Shown: positions 47,377 through 61,619, counted from the first letter of the stretch. The stretch is 64,000 nucleotides of DNA from Frigoribacterium sp. Leaf415 (GCF_001424645.1 NZ_LMQR01000001.1:2368621-2432620), one strand, 5' to 3'. A program made the numbers and translations. The notes: a model not told the origin generated them from the letters alone.

Positions 47377-48609
47377 TTACTTGATCAGCGACGTGATCTG
47401 GAAGATGGGCAGGTAGAGCGCCACGATCATTCCGCCGACGACGACGCCCAGGAAGGCGATCAGCAGGGGCTCGATCAGGGCCGTGAGCGACTCGGTCGTC
47501 GACTTGACCTCTTGGTCGTAGAAGTCCGCGACCTTCTCGAGCATGGTCTGCAGCGAGCCCGAGTCCTCACCGACCGAGATCATCTGCGTGACCATCGACG
47601 GGAAGACCCCCGACTCGGTCAACGGTCCGGCGATGGACTCGCCCTGCCGCACCGACTCGGCCACCTTGACCAGCGCCTCCTCGAGGACGTAGTTGCCCGA
47701 CACCTCGCCCACGATGCGCAGCGCCGTGAGGATGGGCACGCCGGCCCCGATCATGTTCGAGAAGTTGCGACTGAACCGCGCGATCGCGATCTTGCGGAAC
47801 AGGGGCCCGAAGACGGGCAGCCTCAGCTTGAGCGGGTCGAGGAACGCCCGCACCCTGACCGAGTTCTTGTTCGTCCGCCACCAGATCGAGAACGCGATGC
47901 CCACGACGATGCCGGCCGGCACCACGTACGGCATCGCCCGCGACGCGTAGACGAGCATCATCGTCGGCAACGGCAGCTGCCCGCCGAGGTTCGTGAACAT
48001 GTCCTGGAAGATGGGGACGATGAACAGCAGCATGATGACGACCGCGAGGAGCGACATCACGAGCACGACGACCGGGTAGGTCATGGCCGACTTGATCGTC
48101 GACCGCAGCGCCACCTCCTTCTCGAAGTTCTCGGCCGTCGACTCGAGCGCCTTGTCGAGGAACCCGCCGGTCTCGCCCGCCTTGATCATGTTGATCATCA
48201 GCGGCGGGAAGTCCTTGTCGTGCTTGCCGACCGCGTCCGAGAACGAAACGCCGGTCTCGACGTCGTCGCGCACGTCGGCCATGATCTTGGCCAGCCGCTT
48301 GTTGTCGACCTGGTCGGCGAGGATCGTCAGGGTGCGCAGCAGCGACAGCCCCGAACCGATCATGGTCGCCATCTGGCGCGACATGACCGCGATGTCCTTC
48401 ATCTTGACCGCACGGTCGCCGAGCCCGGGGATCGACACCTCGCGCTGCAGGCCGGTGCCGGCGCCCGCCTCGCTGATCGAGATCGGCTGCACGCCCATCG
48501 TGCGGAGGCGCGTGATGACCGCGCCCTCGCTCGACGCGTCGACCTTGCCCTTGACGACCTTGCCGGCCCCGTCACGCCCCTTGTAGGCGTAGGCGACTGC
48601 CCCGGCCAT
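47377..48609 (-). CDS. pilC: type IV pilus platform protein PilC
   Basis: 410-residue GspF/PilC-family membrane protein. Two repeated cytoplasmic GspF domains (about 70-190 and 275-400) with MIKAGETGGFLDKALE and MISVGEDSGSLQTMLE as the paired signatures, and membrane helices at about 170-200, 220-242 and 380-402. It is the platform on which PilB and PilT act. ATG shares one base with the pilT stop. Confidence 0.95.
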   Translation of the reverse strand: MAGAVAYAYKGRDGAGKVVKGKVDASSEGAVITRLRTMGVQPISISEAGAGTGLQREVSIPGLGDRAVKMKDIAVMSRQMATMIGSGLSLLRTLTILADQVDNKRLAKIMADVRDDVETGVSFSDAVGKHDKDFPPLMINMIKAGETGGFLDKALESTAENFEKEVALRSTIKSAMTYPVVVLVMSLLAVVIMLLFIVPIFQDMFTNLGGQLPLPTMMLVYASRAMPYVVPAGIVVGIAFSIWWRTNKNSVRVRAFLDPLKLRLPVFGPLFRKIAIARFSRNFSNMIGAGVPILTALRIVGEVSGNYVLEEALVKVAESVRQGESIAGPLTESGVFPSMVTQMISVGEDSGSLQTMLEKVADFYDQEVKSTTESLTALIEPLLIAFLGVVVGGMIVALYLPIFQITSLIK

Positions 48610-50618
48610 CAGGCGGCCCCGCCCGAGAACGAGTCGCCGAAGTCGATGCCGCTGTCGAGGCCCTGGCTCTCGGACTTGTTGATCACTCGCGTCACGAGGC
48701 GGTCGAACCCTTCACGGTCGTGCACCTTCTCCATCGCGGCCTTGTGCGTCACGACGCCGGTGTTCACCAGGTCGGCGAGCTTCTGGTCCATCGTGTGCAT
48801 GCCGAGGTCACGGCCCGCCTGCATCGACGAGGCGATCTGGTACGTCTTGCCCTCGCGCACGAGGTTGCCGATCGCGGGGGTCATCATCATGATCTCGGTC
48901 GCCACGACCCGGCCACGGCCGCTGGCCTTGGGCAGCAGCGTCTGACAGACGACGCCCTGCAGCGTCGAGGCGAGCTGCGTGCGCACCTGGTCCTGCTGGT
49001 ACGGCGGGAACACGTCGATGACGCGGTCGATGGTCTGCGCCGCGCTCTGCGTGTGCAGCGTCGCGAAGACGAGGTGACCGGTCTCGGCGGCGGTCAGCGC
49101 GACCGAGATGGTCTCGAGGTCGCGGAGCTCGCCGATCAGGATGACGTCGGGGTCCTGCCGCAGCACGTGCTTGAGCGCCGCCGCGAAGCTGTGGGTGTCG
49201 TGCCCGACCTCTCGCTGGTTCACGAGCGACTTCTTGTGCTGGTGCATGAACTCGATCGGGTCCTCGACCGTCACGATGTGGTCGGCCCGCGTGCGGTTGA
49301 CGAGGTCGATCAGCGCCGCGAGGGTCGTCGACTTGCCCGAACCCGTGGGGCCCGTGACGAGCACGAGACCGCGCGGGAGCTTGGCGAAGGTCGACACCGA
49401 CTCGGGAACGCCCAGGTCGCCGAGCTGCTTGATCTCGGTGGGGATCAACCGGAAGGCCGCCCCCAACGAGCCGCGCTGCTGGTAGAAGTTCACGCGGAAA
49501 CGCGACTCGTCCGAGAGCGAGTAGGCGAAGTCGAGCTCGAGCTCGTCGTCGAACCGCTGCTGCTGCTCGGGCGTGAGCAGGCTCTCCAGCGCCGTGCGGA
49601 CGATGGCCGCGTCCCAGACGGTGCCGCCGGCGAGGGCCGGTCGCAGGTCACCGTCGACGCGGATCGTCGGCATGGCGTCGGTGGTGACGTGCAGGTCGGA
49701 CGCGTTCTGCAGCACGACCTGGATCAGCGCCGAGACGAGCCCGGCGTGCGCGTGGTCGCGAGGGTGGCGGTGCAGCTCGATGCCGTGGAAGTCGGCGGCG
49801 GCCTCGGGGGTCGTGAGGACGGCGGTCGGCGCGTCGGCGGCGACGTGCTGCGGGGCCGGGGCGTCCCAGGGCGCCACCGCGGACGGGGCCGCCGGGACGC
49901 CGTCGGCGGTCGGGAAGACGACGCCCTCGGCGGCGAACGGCGAGGCGGACGAGCTCGTCGCCGTCGTGCCGGCCGTCGCCGGGATCGCGACGGTGGGGGC
50001 GGTGGCGGCGAGGTCCGTCGCGGAGCCGGCCCGCGCCTCCTGCGTGGGGGTCGCCTGAGCCCGGGAGGCGCGGATCGGCTCCTCGAAGCGGGGGTCGACC
50101 CAGCCGGCTCGCGGCGTCGAAGGCAGCACGTGGCCGGCGGGCGGCGGGCTGAGCGGTGCCGGGGAGGCTGCCGTGGGCCCTGCGGCCGCGGGCGGCGTGA
50201 GCACGGAGGAGGGCGCGGAGACCGACGACGGGGCCGCGGCCGACCGGGGAAGGACCGGCGAGGGGCCGGTGTCGGGGACGAGCAGGGCCTCCTGGTCGGC
50301 GAGCGCGGCCTTGTCGACCAGGGCCTCGGCCAGCCGGGCGGCGCGACGGCTCGAGGGGGCGCGCGTCGGCGTCCACCCCATGACCGGGTCCTGTCCACCG
50401 TCGAGGCTGTAGACGGGCGCCGGGGCGGTGCCGCCGGCGGACGCGGGGGCGGGCGGGAAGGGCGACGCCGAGGACACGTCGGCCGGAGCCGGCGACGGCG
50501 CGGTCGCCGTGGTGGCGGCGGCCGTCCTGATCTCGTCGCCGGGACGCCCGGGGGTCCAGCTTCCGGGAGCGGCGTCGGCTGCCGCGTCGTCGGGGAGGTC
50601 GTAGATCGAAGCGCTCAT
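48609..50618 (-). CDS. pilT: type IV pilus retraction ATPase PilT with long disordered N-terminal extension
   Basis: 669 residues; a normal PilT has about 345-380. The core starts near residue 290: ASDLHVTT at 306-313, Walker A GPTGSGKST at 423-431, Asp box VEDPIEF around 451-457, Walker B DPDVILIGELRD at 489-500, the His-box region HLVFATLHT and a PilT AIRNLIRE-like AIGNLVRE. The first 285 residues are low-complexity Ala/Pro/Ser/Thr with only a few conserved-looking patches (for example ARLAEALVDKAALADQEALL around 94-113). Its role may be tethering or regulation. Between pilB and pilC in the same unit. Confidence 0.93.
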   Translation of the reverse strand: MSASIYDLPDDAAADAAPGSWTPGRPGDEIRTAAATTATAPSPAPADVSSASPFPPAPASAGGTAPAPVYSLDGGQDPVMGWTPTRAPSSRRAARLAEALVDKAALADQEALLVPDTGPSPVLPRSAAAPSSVSAPSSVLTPPAAAGPTAASPAPLSPPPAGHVLPSTPRAGWVDPRFEEPIRASRAQATPTQEARAGSATDLAATAPTVAIPATAGTTATSSSASPFAAEGVVFPTADGVPAAPSAVAPWDAPAPQHVAADAPTAVLTTPEAAADFHGIELHRHPRDHAHAGLVSALIQVVLQNASDLHVTTDAMPTIRVDGDLRPALAGGTVWDAAIVRTALESLLTPEQQQRFDDELELDFAYSLSDESRFRVNFYQQRGSLGAAFRLIPTEIKQLGDLGVPESVSTFAKLPRGLVLVTGPTGSGKSTTLAALIDLVNRTRADHIVTVEDPIEFMHQHKKSLVNQREVGHDTHSFAAALKHVLRQDPDVILIGELRDLETISVALTAAETGHLVFATLHTQSAAQTIDRVIDVFPPYQQDQVRTQLASTLQGVVCQTLLPKASGRGRVVATEIMMMTPAIGNLVREGKTYQIASSMQAGRDLGMHTMDQKLADLVNTGVVTHKAAMEKVHDREGFDRLVTRVINKSESQGLDSGIDFGDSFSGGAA

Positions 50619-50664
50619 GAGAGGGCCTCCTCGTTCTCGGTCCGGGCTCGGCCGGAGGCGGGCG

Positions 50665-52326
50665 TCACGCGACGACCCGCAGGATCTCTTCGACGCTGGT
50701 CAGGCCGAGCTTGGCCTTCGCCCAACCGTCCTGACGCAGGCTCAACATGCCCTGCTCACGGGCGACCCGACCGATCTCGGCGCTGGACGCGCGGGCGACG
50801 GCGAGGCGTTCGATCTCTTCCGAGACGCTCATCACCTCGTGCAGTGCGATGCGACCGCGGTAGCCCGTGTTCGAGCACTGCTGGCAGCCCACCGGCTGGT
50901 ACACCGTGGGGTTCTCGTCGGGCCCGACGCGGAACTTCAGGTGCGCCAGCTGCAGCGGCGAGTAGGCCGTGGGCGTCTTGCACCGGTCGCAGAGCCGACG
51001 CGCCAGGCGCTGGGCGACGACGCAGTCGATGGCCGACCCCACGAGGAAGGGCTCGATGCCCATCTCGGTGAGGCGGGTGATCGCGCTCGGGGCGTCGTTC
51101 GTGTGCAACGTGCTCAGCACGAGGTGGCCGGTGAGCGACGCCTCGATCGCGATCTGCGCCGTCTCGTGGTCGCGGATCTCGCCGAGCAGGACGACGTCGG
51201 GGTCGGACCGCAGGATGCTGCGGAGCGCACTCGCGAAGGTCAGGCCCGCCTTGGGGTTGACCTGCACCTGGTTGATGCCCTTCATGCGGTACTCGACCGG
51301 GTCCTCGACCGTGATGACGTTGATCTCGGGACGGGCGACGGCGTTGAGCGTCGTGTACAGCGTCGTCGACTTGCCCGAGCCCGTGGGGCCGGTGACGAGG
51401 ATCATGCCGTAGGGCTTCGAGTACGACTCGGCGTAGACGTCGAAGTTGCGCTCGAGCAGGTTGAGGTCGCGCAGGCTCATCGAGGTGTTCGAGTTGTCGA
51501 GGATCCGCATGACGACCTTCTCGCCCCACACGGTCGGCAGCGTCGCCACCCGCAGGTCGATCTGGCGCCCGCCGTGGCGCACCGACATGCGGCCGTCCTG
51601 CGGCTTGCGGCGCTCGGCGATGTCGATCTCGCTCATGATCTTGAGACGCGAGATGACGCCGTTCTGGATCGCCTTCGGTGCCGGCTGCATCTCGTGCAGC
51701 ACACCGTCGATGCGGTAGCGGATGCGCACGTCGGTCTCGGACGGCTCGATGTGGATGTCGGAGGCGTGGTCGGTGATCGCCTGGCTGACGAGCAGGTTGA
51801 CGAACCGGACGATCGGCACGTCGTCGTCCGGGCCGTCGGTGATGTCGGCGGCCGTCTCGTGCGCCCTCTCCTCTTCGAGGGTCGACGTCAGGTCGTTCAG
51901 CTCGTCGTCGGCGCGGAGGTAGCGGTCGATGGCGGCGCGGAGGTCGTTCTTCTCGGCGACGACGGGGTCGACGCCCATGCGCAGGCCCGCGCGGACGTCG
52001 TCGATGGCGAAGACGTCGCCCGGGTCCTCCATGGCGAGGATCAACGAACCGTCGCGCACGCCGATCGGCAGGACCTTGTGCCGTCGGCACACGGCCGCGG
52101 GCACCATCGTCACGGCCGAGCGGTCGACGGGGTAGTCGATCAGCTCGACGAAGTCGAGGTCGGCGGCGGTGGCCCGGGCCCTCGCCACCTGCATCTCGGT
52201 GACGACGCCTCGCGAGAGGAGGTCGCGGATCGACGCCTCTTCCTCGGCCGGGCCGCGCGGGATCACGTCGAGCTGCTCGATCGGCAACAGCCCGTGCAAG
52301 ATCAGGATCTCGGTCATGGAAGCCAC
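50665..52326 (-). CDS. pilB: type IV pilus extension ATPase PilB
   Basis: 553 residues from a GTG five bases after AGGAGG; an ATG three codons later is possible but badly spaced. The N-terminal MshEN-like domain (about 20-140) is followed by the ATPase: ASDIHIEP at 188-195, Walker A GPTGSGKST at 313-321, VEDPVEY at 340-346, Walker B DPDVVLLGEIRD at 375-386, and the four-cysteine zinc site C446, C449, C481, C484. It drives pilus polymerisation. First gene of pilB-pilT-pilC. The intact MshEN-like region could bind c-di-GMP, but the consensus is not complete by eye. Confidence 0.95.
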   Translation of the reverse strand: MASMTEILILHGLLPIEQLDVIPRGPAEEEASIRDLLSRGVVTEMQVARARATAADLDFVELIDYPVDRSAVTMVPAAVCRRHKVLPIGVRDGSLILAMEDPGDVFAIDDVRAGLRMGVDPVVAEKNDLRAAIDRYLRADDELNDLTSTLEEERAHETAADITDGPDDDVPIVRFVNLLVSQAITDHASDIHIEPSETDVRIRYRIDGVLHEMQPAPKAIQNGVISRLKIMSEIDIAERRKPQDGRMSVRHGGRQIDLRVATLPTVWGEKVVMRILDNSNTSMSLRDLNLLERNFDVYAESYSKPYGMILVTGPTGSGKSTTLYTTLNAVARPEINVITVEDPVEYRMKGINQVQVNPKAGLTFASALRSILRSDPDVVLLGEIRDHETAQIAIEASLTGHLVLSTLHTNDAPSAITRLTEMGIEPFLVGSAIDCVVAQRLARRLCDRCKTPTAYSPLQLAHLKFRVGPDENPTVYQPVGCQQCSNTGYRGRIALHEVMSVSEEIERLAVARASSAEIGRVAREQGMLSLRQDGWAKAKLGLTSVEEILRVVA

Positions 52327-52450
52327 GCGTACCTCCTCGGAAGTACAGGGCCTCGGGGGTAGGACGACGAGGCCGTTCGACGCTCGGGGTCGGGACCGAG
52401 CTTGCCTCACGCTACGGCCGGGACGTCGTCGCCGGCACGTCCCAGAGCGG

Positions 52451-52469
52451 GTGCCCCTCGAAGGGGTGC
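52451..52469 (-). terminator. weak hairpin after the double GNAT gene
   Basis: 7-bp stem with two G-T pairs (52451-52457 with 52463-52469) and a five-base loop, in the 164-base gap before pilB. Possible weak terminator; no T tract. Confidence 0.33.
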
Positions 52470-52490
52470 GACGGTCGATCCGGGTCGGAC

Positions 52491-53669
52491 TCAGTACGCG
52501 CGCACCACCGTGGCGGAGCGCCTCGCGGCGACGAAGCCTGCCCGGTCGTACAGGCCCAGGGCGCCCGTCGGGCTCACGGAGTCGACGTCGAGCACGGCCA
52601 CCTCCAACCCCTCGGCGACGTGCGCCCCGAGAGTCGACGCGAGCAAGGACTGCGCGAGGTGCCGTCCGCGCCAGGAGCGCCGGACGCCCACGTACTCGAC
52701 GTAGGCGCAACGCCGCCCCAGGGCCGCCCAGTCCTCGGGGTCGACGTCGCTCAGCACGAACGCCACGACCTGCTCGGCGGCCTCGGGGTCGTCGAGCGGA
52801 CGGGCGACGGCGAGCAGCGAGAGGTCCTGGCGGAACGTGCTGGCACCGACCATCCGACCCCAACGGTCCTCGCTCGTCGGCTGGCTGCCCCAGTGGTCGC
52901 GGAAGGCGTCGTTGCGGGCCTGACGTGTGGCCTCGACCCACTCGTCGGTCATCGTGACCACGCGGACGGCCGGGTCGAGCGCGACGTCGACGATCGGTTC
53001 CGACAGGTCGCGCCGCAGCTCGGTCCACCATCGCGCCTCGTCGAACCCCGCCCGTCGGAACAGCGCCCGCGAGGCGACGGCGTCCTCTTCTACATCGGTC
53101 ACGAGCCCCGCCGGGAGCACCTCGTCGCAGGTCGCGAGGTGCTGCTCGCCCCGGGCGCACTGCCAGTCGAGCAGGCGCCCACCGATGCCCTCGCCGCGAC
53201 GGTCGGGAGCGACCCCGCCGTCGACGCCCACCCGAACCATGCTGACCCGGGTCGGGGCGAGGTGGCTGAGCCCCCAGGCGACGAAGCGCCCGTCCGGAGC
53301 GACCCCGACGATGCTGTCCTTCGCGAGATCGATGTCGACCGCCGTCAGGTCGTCCCGCACCACCTCGAGCGATCGGCCCCGGTCGGGGTGGTCGACGGCG
53401 CCGATGCGGGCGCAGAGCTCGTGCAGCGGCACGAGGTCGTCGAGGGTGAGCGGCCTCCAGGTGACGCCCGCGACGGACTCGGGCAGGGTCACGTCGGCGG
53501 TGGCCGTCACCCGCTCGTGCACGGGGCGGTCGGCCGTGCCGATGCTGACTCCGTCGGCGGCCTCGCCCGGGGCGACGACGACCGGGGAAGAGGTGGCCGG
53601 CGATCCGACGGCGGCGCCTACAGCGGCTGAGGTCATGGTGGCGGTCTCGTCGAACTGGTCGTCAGGCAT
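52491..53669 (-). CDS. tandem GNAT-domain N-acetyltransferase
   Basis: 392 residues from the ATG at 53669; ATG codons 11 further in are alternatives. After about 65 low-complexity residues come two GNAT folds: the first (about 68-230) has the acetyl-CoA loop DRRGEGIGGRLLD, the second (about 255-390) has VRRSWRGRHLAQSLL. The double-domain plan recalls mycothiol synthase, but the sequence reads as a generic two-domain acyltransferase and I cannot name the substrate. It lies alone between rpoC and the pilus genes, with a 430-base upstream region. Confidence 0.82.
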   Translation of the reverse strand: MPDDQFDETATMTSAAVGAAVGSPATSSPVVVAPGEAADGVSIGTADRPVHERVTATADVTLPESVAGVTWRPLTLDDLVPLHELCARIGAVDHPDRGRSLEVVRDDLTAVDIDLAKDSIVGVAPDGRFVAWGLSHLAPTRVSMVRVGVDGGVAPDRRGEGIGGRLLDWQCARGEQHLATCDEVLPAGLVTDVEEDAVASRALFRRAGFDEARWWTELRRDLSEPIVDVALDPAVRVVTMTDEWVEATRQARNDAFRDHWGSQPTSEDRWGRMVGASTFRQDLSLLAVARPLDDPEAAEQVVAFVLSDVDPEDWAALGRRCAYVEYVGVRRSWRGRHLAQSLLASTLGAHVAEGLEVAVLDVDSVSPTGALGLYDRAGFVAARRSATVVRAY

Positions 53670-53882
53670 TCGTCCATCCTGCCGGGTCGACTCCCGCCGT
53701 CGCCTCAGCCCGGCGGGGGAACGACGCCCTCGCATCCTCGGGCCGACCAGCACGGACGAACGGCCGGCAGCATCCCGCCCCGCGCCTCCTCCCCGCACCC
53801 CGCACCTCCCGCGCCTCCGCCGTGCCGCGCCCTCGCCCCGCACTCCCACGAGCCGATCCCGACCTGACCCTGGCCGGAAGAC

Positions 53883-53968
53883 GTGCAATTCCCGACAGCT
53901 CGTCCCCGACACGCCGCCCATCTCGGCGTCGAACGCCCCGCCGAGCCCTGACTCGTCGCGAATTGCAC
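53883..53968. repeat. 86-base element with 9-bp terminal inverted repeats
   Basis: GTGCAATTC at 53883-53891 and its complement GAATTGCAC at 53960-53968. Inside is a further CTCGGCG...CGCCGAG pair, so the whole element can fold. The AT-containing ends stand out against the GC-rich surroundings. It could be a small non-autonomous repeat or an operator for the GNAT gene. Confidence 0.45.
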
Positions 53969-53995
53969 ACATGGACGGGACCGCCCGCGGGACGA

Positions 53996-54038
53996 CGAAG
54001 GGCCCCGGTCCGCACGAGGTGCGGGCCGGGGCCCTTCG
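53996..54038 (-). terminator. second terminator after rpoC
   Basis: 20-bp stem with one G-T pair (53996-54015 with 54019-54038) and a three-base loop. Same GAAGGGCCC type of arm as the rplQ terminator. Confidence 0.75.
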
Positions 54039-54051
54039 AGGCGAGGCCTTC

Positions 54052-54090
54052 AGGAGGCGCGGTGTGGGTCAGACCCTCACCGCGCCTCCT
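54052..54090 (-). terminator. first terminator after rpoC
   Basis: Arms 54052-54070 and 54072-54090, 19 positions with one mismatch, beginning 11 bases past the stop. The ends are AGGAGGCGCG and CGCGCCTCCT; the innermost bases must form the loop. Confidence 0.75.
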
Positions 54091-54100
54091 TGCGGGGTTC

Positions 54101-57982
<3,882 letters not shown>

Positions 57983-58031
57983 AATTTAATCCCTTGTCAG
58001 ATGTATCGACGTGTCGTTGTGGGAAGGGGGC

Positions 58032-61000
58032 TTAGATCTCGTCGACGTTCGACGATTCGAAGCGGGAGGAGATGTTGATGCCGAGCTCTTCGGCGGCACG
58101 GAAGACCTCGTCGTCCGTGTCGCGCAGGCTGACCGTCTGGCCGTCGGCCGAGAGGACCTCGACGTTCAGGCACAGCGACTGCATCTCTTTGATGAGGACC
58201 TTGAAGCTCTCGGGGATGCCGGGCTCCTGGATGTTCTCGCCCTTGACGATGGCTTCGTACACCTTCACGCGGCCGAGGATGTCGTCCGACTTGATGGTCA
58301 GGAGCTCTTGCAGCGCGTACGCGGCGCCGTAGGCCTCGAGGGCCCAGACCTCCATCTCGCCGAAGCGCTGGCCACCGAACTGTGCCTTACCACCCAGCGG
58401 CTGCTGCGTGATCATCGAGTACGGGCCCGTCGAGCGCGCGTGGATCTTGTCGTCGACGAGGTGGTGCAGCTTCAGGATGTACATGTAACCGACCGAGATC
58501 GGGTTCGGGAACGGCTCACCGGAGCGACCGTCGAACAGGCGCGCCTTGCCGGACGAACCGATCAGACGCTCACCGTCGCGGGTCGGCAGGGTCGAGTCGA
58601 GCAGACCCTCGATCTCGCGCTCGGCGGCACCGTCGAACACCGGGGTGGCGACCTTCGTGCCGGGAGCGGCGCTGAGCGCCTCTTCGGGCAGGTTCTTCGC
58701 CCACTCCTGGACGCCTTCGACGTTCCAGCCCTGCGCCGCGATCCACCCGAGGTGGATCTCGAGCACCTGGCCGAAGTTCATCCGGCCGGGGACACCCAGC
58801 GGGTTGAGGATGATGTCGACCGGGGTGCCGTCCGCGAGGAAGGGCATGTCCTCGACGGGGAGGATCGTCGAGATGACGCCCTTGTTGCCGTGACGACCGG
58901 CGAGCTTGTCACCCGCGGTGATCTTGCGCTTCTGGGCGATGAACACGACCACGCGCTGGTTGACGCCCGAGCCGAGCTCGTCGTCGCCGTCCTGCGAGTC
59001 GAACACCTTGACGCCGATGACCGTGCCCTGCTCGCCGTGGGGCACCTTCAGGGACGTGTCGCGGACCTCACGGCTCTTCTCGTTGAAGATCGCACGCAGC
59101 AGACGCTCTTCGGCACTGAGCTCGGTCTCGCCCTTGGGCGTGACCTTGCCGACGAGGATGTCGCCGGGGCGCACCTCGGCACCGATGCGGATGATGCCGC
59201 GCTCGTCGAGGTCGGCCAGCAGGTCGGGGCTGACGTTGGGGAGATCACGGGTGATCTCTTCCTTGCCGAGCTTCGTGTCGCGGGCGTCGACTTCGTACTC
59301 TTCGATGTGGATCGACGAGAGCGTGTCGTCCTTGATGAGGTTCTGCGACAGGATCATCGCGTCCTCGTAGTTGTAGCCCTCCCACGGCATGAACGCGACG
59401 AGCAGGTTCTTGCCGAGTGCGAGCTCGCCGTTCTCGGTCGCGGGACCGTCGGCGATGACCTCGCCGACCTCGACGCGCTGGCCGGCGTCGACGATCACAC
59501 GGTGGTTGTAGCTGGCGCCCTGGTTCGAGCGGTCGAACTTGCGCAGGAAGTAGTCCTGCGTGCCGCCGTCGTCGAGCTGGACGGTGACGACGTCGGCCGA
59601 CACCTCGGAGACCACGCCCGCGGCGTCGGCGGTGACGACGTCACCGGCGTCGATCGCGGTGTAGCCCTCCATGCCGGTGCCGACGAGGGGGCTCTCGCTG
59701 CGGACGAGCGGGACGGCCTGACGCTGCATGTTGGCACCCATGAGGGCGCGGTTCGCGTCGTCGTGCTCGAGGAACGGGATCAGCGACGTGGCCACCGACA
59801 CCATCTGGCGCGGCGAGACGTCCATGTAGTCGACCTCGGCCTTGTCGACGAGCTCGACCTCGCCGCCCTTCTTGCGGACGAGCACCTTGTCGTCGACGAA
59901 GTCGAACTTGTCGTCGAGGGGGGCGTTCGCCTGGGCGACGACGTAGTCGTCTTCTTCCGAAGCGGTGAGGTAGTCGATCGTCGTGGTGACGTTGCCCTTC
60001 TCCACGCGACGGTACGGCGTCTCGATGAAGCCGAACGAGTTGATGCGCGCGAAGGACGCGAGCGAACCGATCAGACCGATGTTCGGGCCTTCAGGGGTCT
60101 CGATCGGGCACATGCGGCCGTAGTGCGAGGGGTGGACGTCGCGGACCTCGACGCCGGCGCGCTCACGCGACAGACCGCCGGGGCCGAGCGCGCTCAGGCG
60201 ACGCTTGTGCGTCAGACCCGAGAGCGGGTTGTTCTGGTCCATGAACTGCGACAGCTGCGAGGTGCCGAAGAACTCCTTGATCGCGGCGACGACGGGGCGC
60301 ACGTTGATCAGGGTCTGCGGCGTGATCGCCTCGATGTCCTGGGTGGTCATGCGCTCGCGGACGACGCGCTCCATGCGCGACAGACCGGTGCGGACCTGGT
60401 TCTGGATCAGTTCGCCCACCGCGCGGATGCGGCGGTTGCCGAAGTGGTCGATGTCGTCGACGTCGAGGCGCAGCTGGACGGGCTCGCCGTCGCGCGTGCC
60501 GTTCATCGTCTTCTCTTCGGCGTGCAGCGACACGAGGTACTTGATCGTCGCGACGATGTCGTCGACGGTCAGGACCGAGTCGCCCAGGGGCGCGTCGATG
60601 CCGAGCTTGCGGTTGATCTTGTAGCGACCCACCTTCGCCAGGTCGTAGCGCTTGTGGTTGAAGTAGAAGTTGTCGAGGAGCGCGCGCGCGGCCTCGGCGG
60701 CGACCTGCTCGCCCGGACGGAGCTTGCGGTAGATGTCCTTGAGCGCCTCTTCCTTGGTGAGGATGGCGTCCTTCTCGAGGGTGGCCTCGATCGAGGCGAA
60801 GCCCTTGAACTCCTCCATGATCTCTTCGCTCGTCAGGCCGAGGGCCTTGAGGAAGACGGTCACGCTCTGCTTGCGCTTGCGGTCGATGCGGACGCCGACC
60901 TGGTCGCGCTTGTCGATCTCGAACTCGAGCCAGGCACCGCGGCTCGGGATGACGCGAGCCGAGTAGATGTCCTTGTCGCTGGTCTTGTCTGAGGCGCGCT

Positions 61001-61523
61001 CGAAGTAGACGCCCGGGCTGCGGACGAGCTGCGAGACGACGACACGCTCGGTGCCGTTGATGATGAACGTGCCGCGCTCGGTCATGAGCGGGAAGTCACC
61101 CATGAAGACCGTCTGGGTCTTGATCTCACCGGTGAGGTGGTTCATGAACTCGGCGTTCACGTAGAGCGGCGCGGCGTAGGTCTTGCCACGCTCTTTGCAC
61201 TCGTCGATCGTGTACTTGGGCTCTTCGAGCTCGGGGGCCGTGAACGAGAGCTGCATGGTCTCGCCGAGGTCTTCGATCGGCGAGATCTCTTCGAAGATCT
61301 CTTCCAGGCCCGAGTGGAGGGCCAGGTCGGTGCGACCCTGCTCGGTCGCCTCGGCGAGGCGGTCCTTCCAGATGTCGTTGCCGACGAGCCAGTCGAAGCT
61401 CTCGGTCTGGAGCGCCAGCAGGTCGGGGACCGTCAGCGTGTCGGTGATCTTGGCGAACGAGAGCCGCGATGCGTTGCGACCGTTCTTGGGCGAGTTGGTG
61501 GATGCGTTGTTCGCAGCAGCCAA
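58032..61523 (-). CDS. rpoB: RNA polymerase beta subunit
   Basis: 1163 residues. The rifampicin pocket reads [20 protein letters not shown] then [12 protein letters not shown], wild-type at the classic resistance positions, so sensitivity is expected. GHFGRI-type and [11 protein letters not shown] motifs are present, and [17 protein letters not shown] near the end contacts beta'. First gene of rpoB-rpoC; rplJ/rplL and rpoB are not adjacent on this side, where a divergent gene follows. Confidence 0.99.
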   Translation of the reverse strand: MAAANNASTNSPKNGRNASRLSFAKITDTLTVPDLLALQTESFDWLVGNDIWKDRLAEATEQGRTDLALHSGLEEIFEEISPIEDLGETMQLSFTAPELEEPKYTIDECKERGKTYAAPLYVNAEFMNHLTGEIKTQTVFMGDFPLMTERGTFIINGTERVVVSQLVRSPGVYFERASDKTSDKDIYSARVIPSRGAWLEFEIDKRDQVGVRIDRKRKQSVTVFLKALGLTSEEIMEEFKGFASIEATLEKDAILTKEEALKDIYRKLRPGEQVAAEAARALLDNFYFNHKRYDLAKVGRYKINRKLGIDAPLGDSVLTVDDIVATIKYLVSLHAEEKTMNGTRDGEPVQLRLDVDDIDHFGNRRIRAVGELIQNQVRTGLSRMERVVRERMTTQDIEAITPQTLINVRPVVAAIKEFFGTSQLSQFMDQNNPLSGLTHKRRLSALGPGGLSRERAGVEVRDVHPSHYGRMCPIETPEGPNIGLIGSLASFARINSFGFIETPYRRVEKGNVTTTIDYLTASEEDDYVVAQANAPLDDKFDFVDDKVLVRKKGGEVELVDKAEVDYMDVSPRQMVSVATSLIPFLEHDDANRALMGANMQRQAVPLVRSESPLVGTGMEGYTAIDAGDVVTADAAGVVSEVSADVVTVQLDDGGTQDYFLRKFDRSNQGASYNHRVIVDAGQRVEVGEVIADGPATENGELALGKNLLVAFMPWEGYNYEDAMILSQNLIKDDTLSSIHIEEYEVDARDTKLGKEEITRDLPNVSPDLLADLDERGIIRIGAEVRPGDILVGKVTPKGETELSAEERLLRAIFNEKSREVRDTSLKVPHGEQGTVIGVKVFDSQDGDDELGSGVNQRVVVFIAQKRKITAGDKLAGRHGNKGVISTILPVEDMPFLADGTPVDIILNPLGVPGRMNFGQVLEIHLGWIAAQGWNVEGVQEWAKNLPEEALSAAPGTKVATPVFDGAAEREIEGLLDSTLPTRDGERLIGSSGKARLFDGRSGEPFPNPISVGYMYILKLHHLVDDKIHARSTGPYSMITQQPLGGKAQFGGQRFGEMEVWALEAYGAAYALQELLTIKSDDILGRVKVYEAIVKGENIQEPGIPESFKVLIKEMQSLCLNVEVLSADGQTVSLRDTDDEVFRAAEELGINISSRFESSNVDEI

Positions 61524-61619
61524 GGAAGTAACCTCCGTGGACCCCGTCGGGTCATCACTGTCGGACAGTATGTGGTGAGTGAGTGAACGGCCCTACCCGG
61601 CGGACACCATCCACCCCGC

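Larger units (their letters stand above)
53670..54100 (-). other. intergenic region between rpoC and the GNAT gene
   Basis: 431 bases without a gene. From the rpoC side it holds two terminator hairpins, then an inverted-repeat element with GTGCAATTC ends (53883-53968), then a pyrimidine-rich stretch with CGCGCCTCCT at 53781 and two imperfect copies near 53808. No clear promoter for the GNAT gene is seen. Confidence 0.6.
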
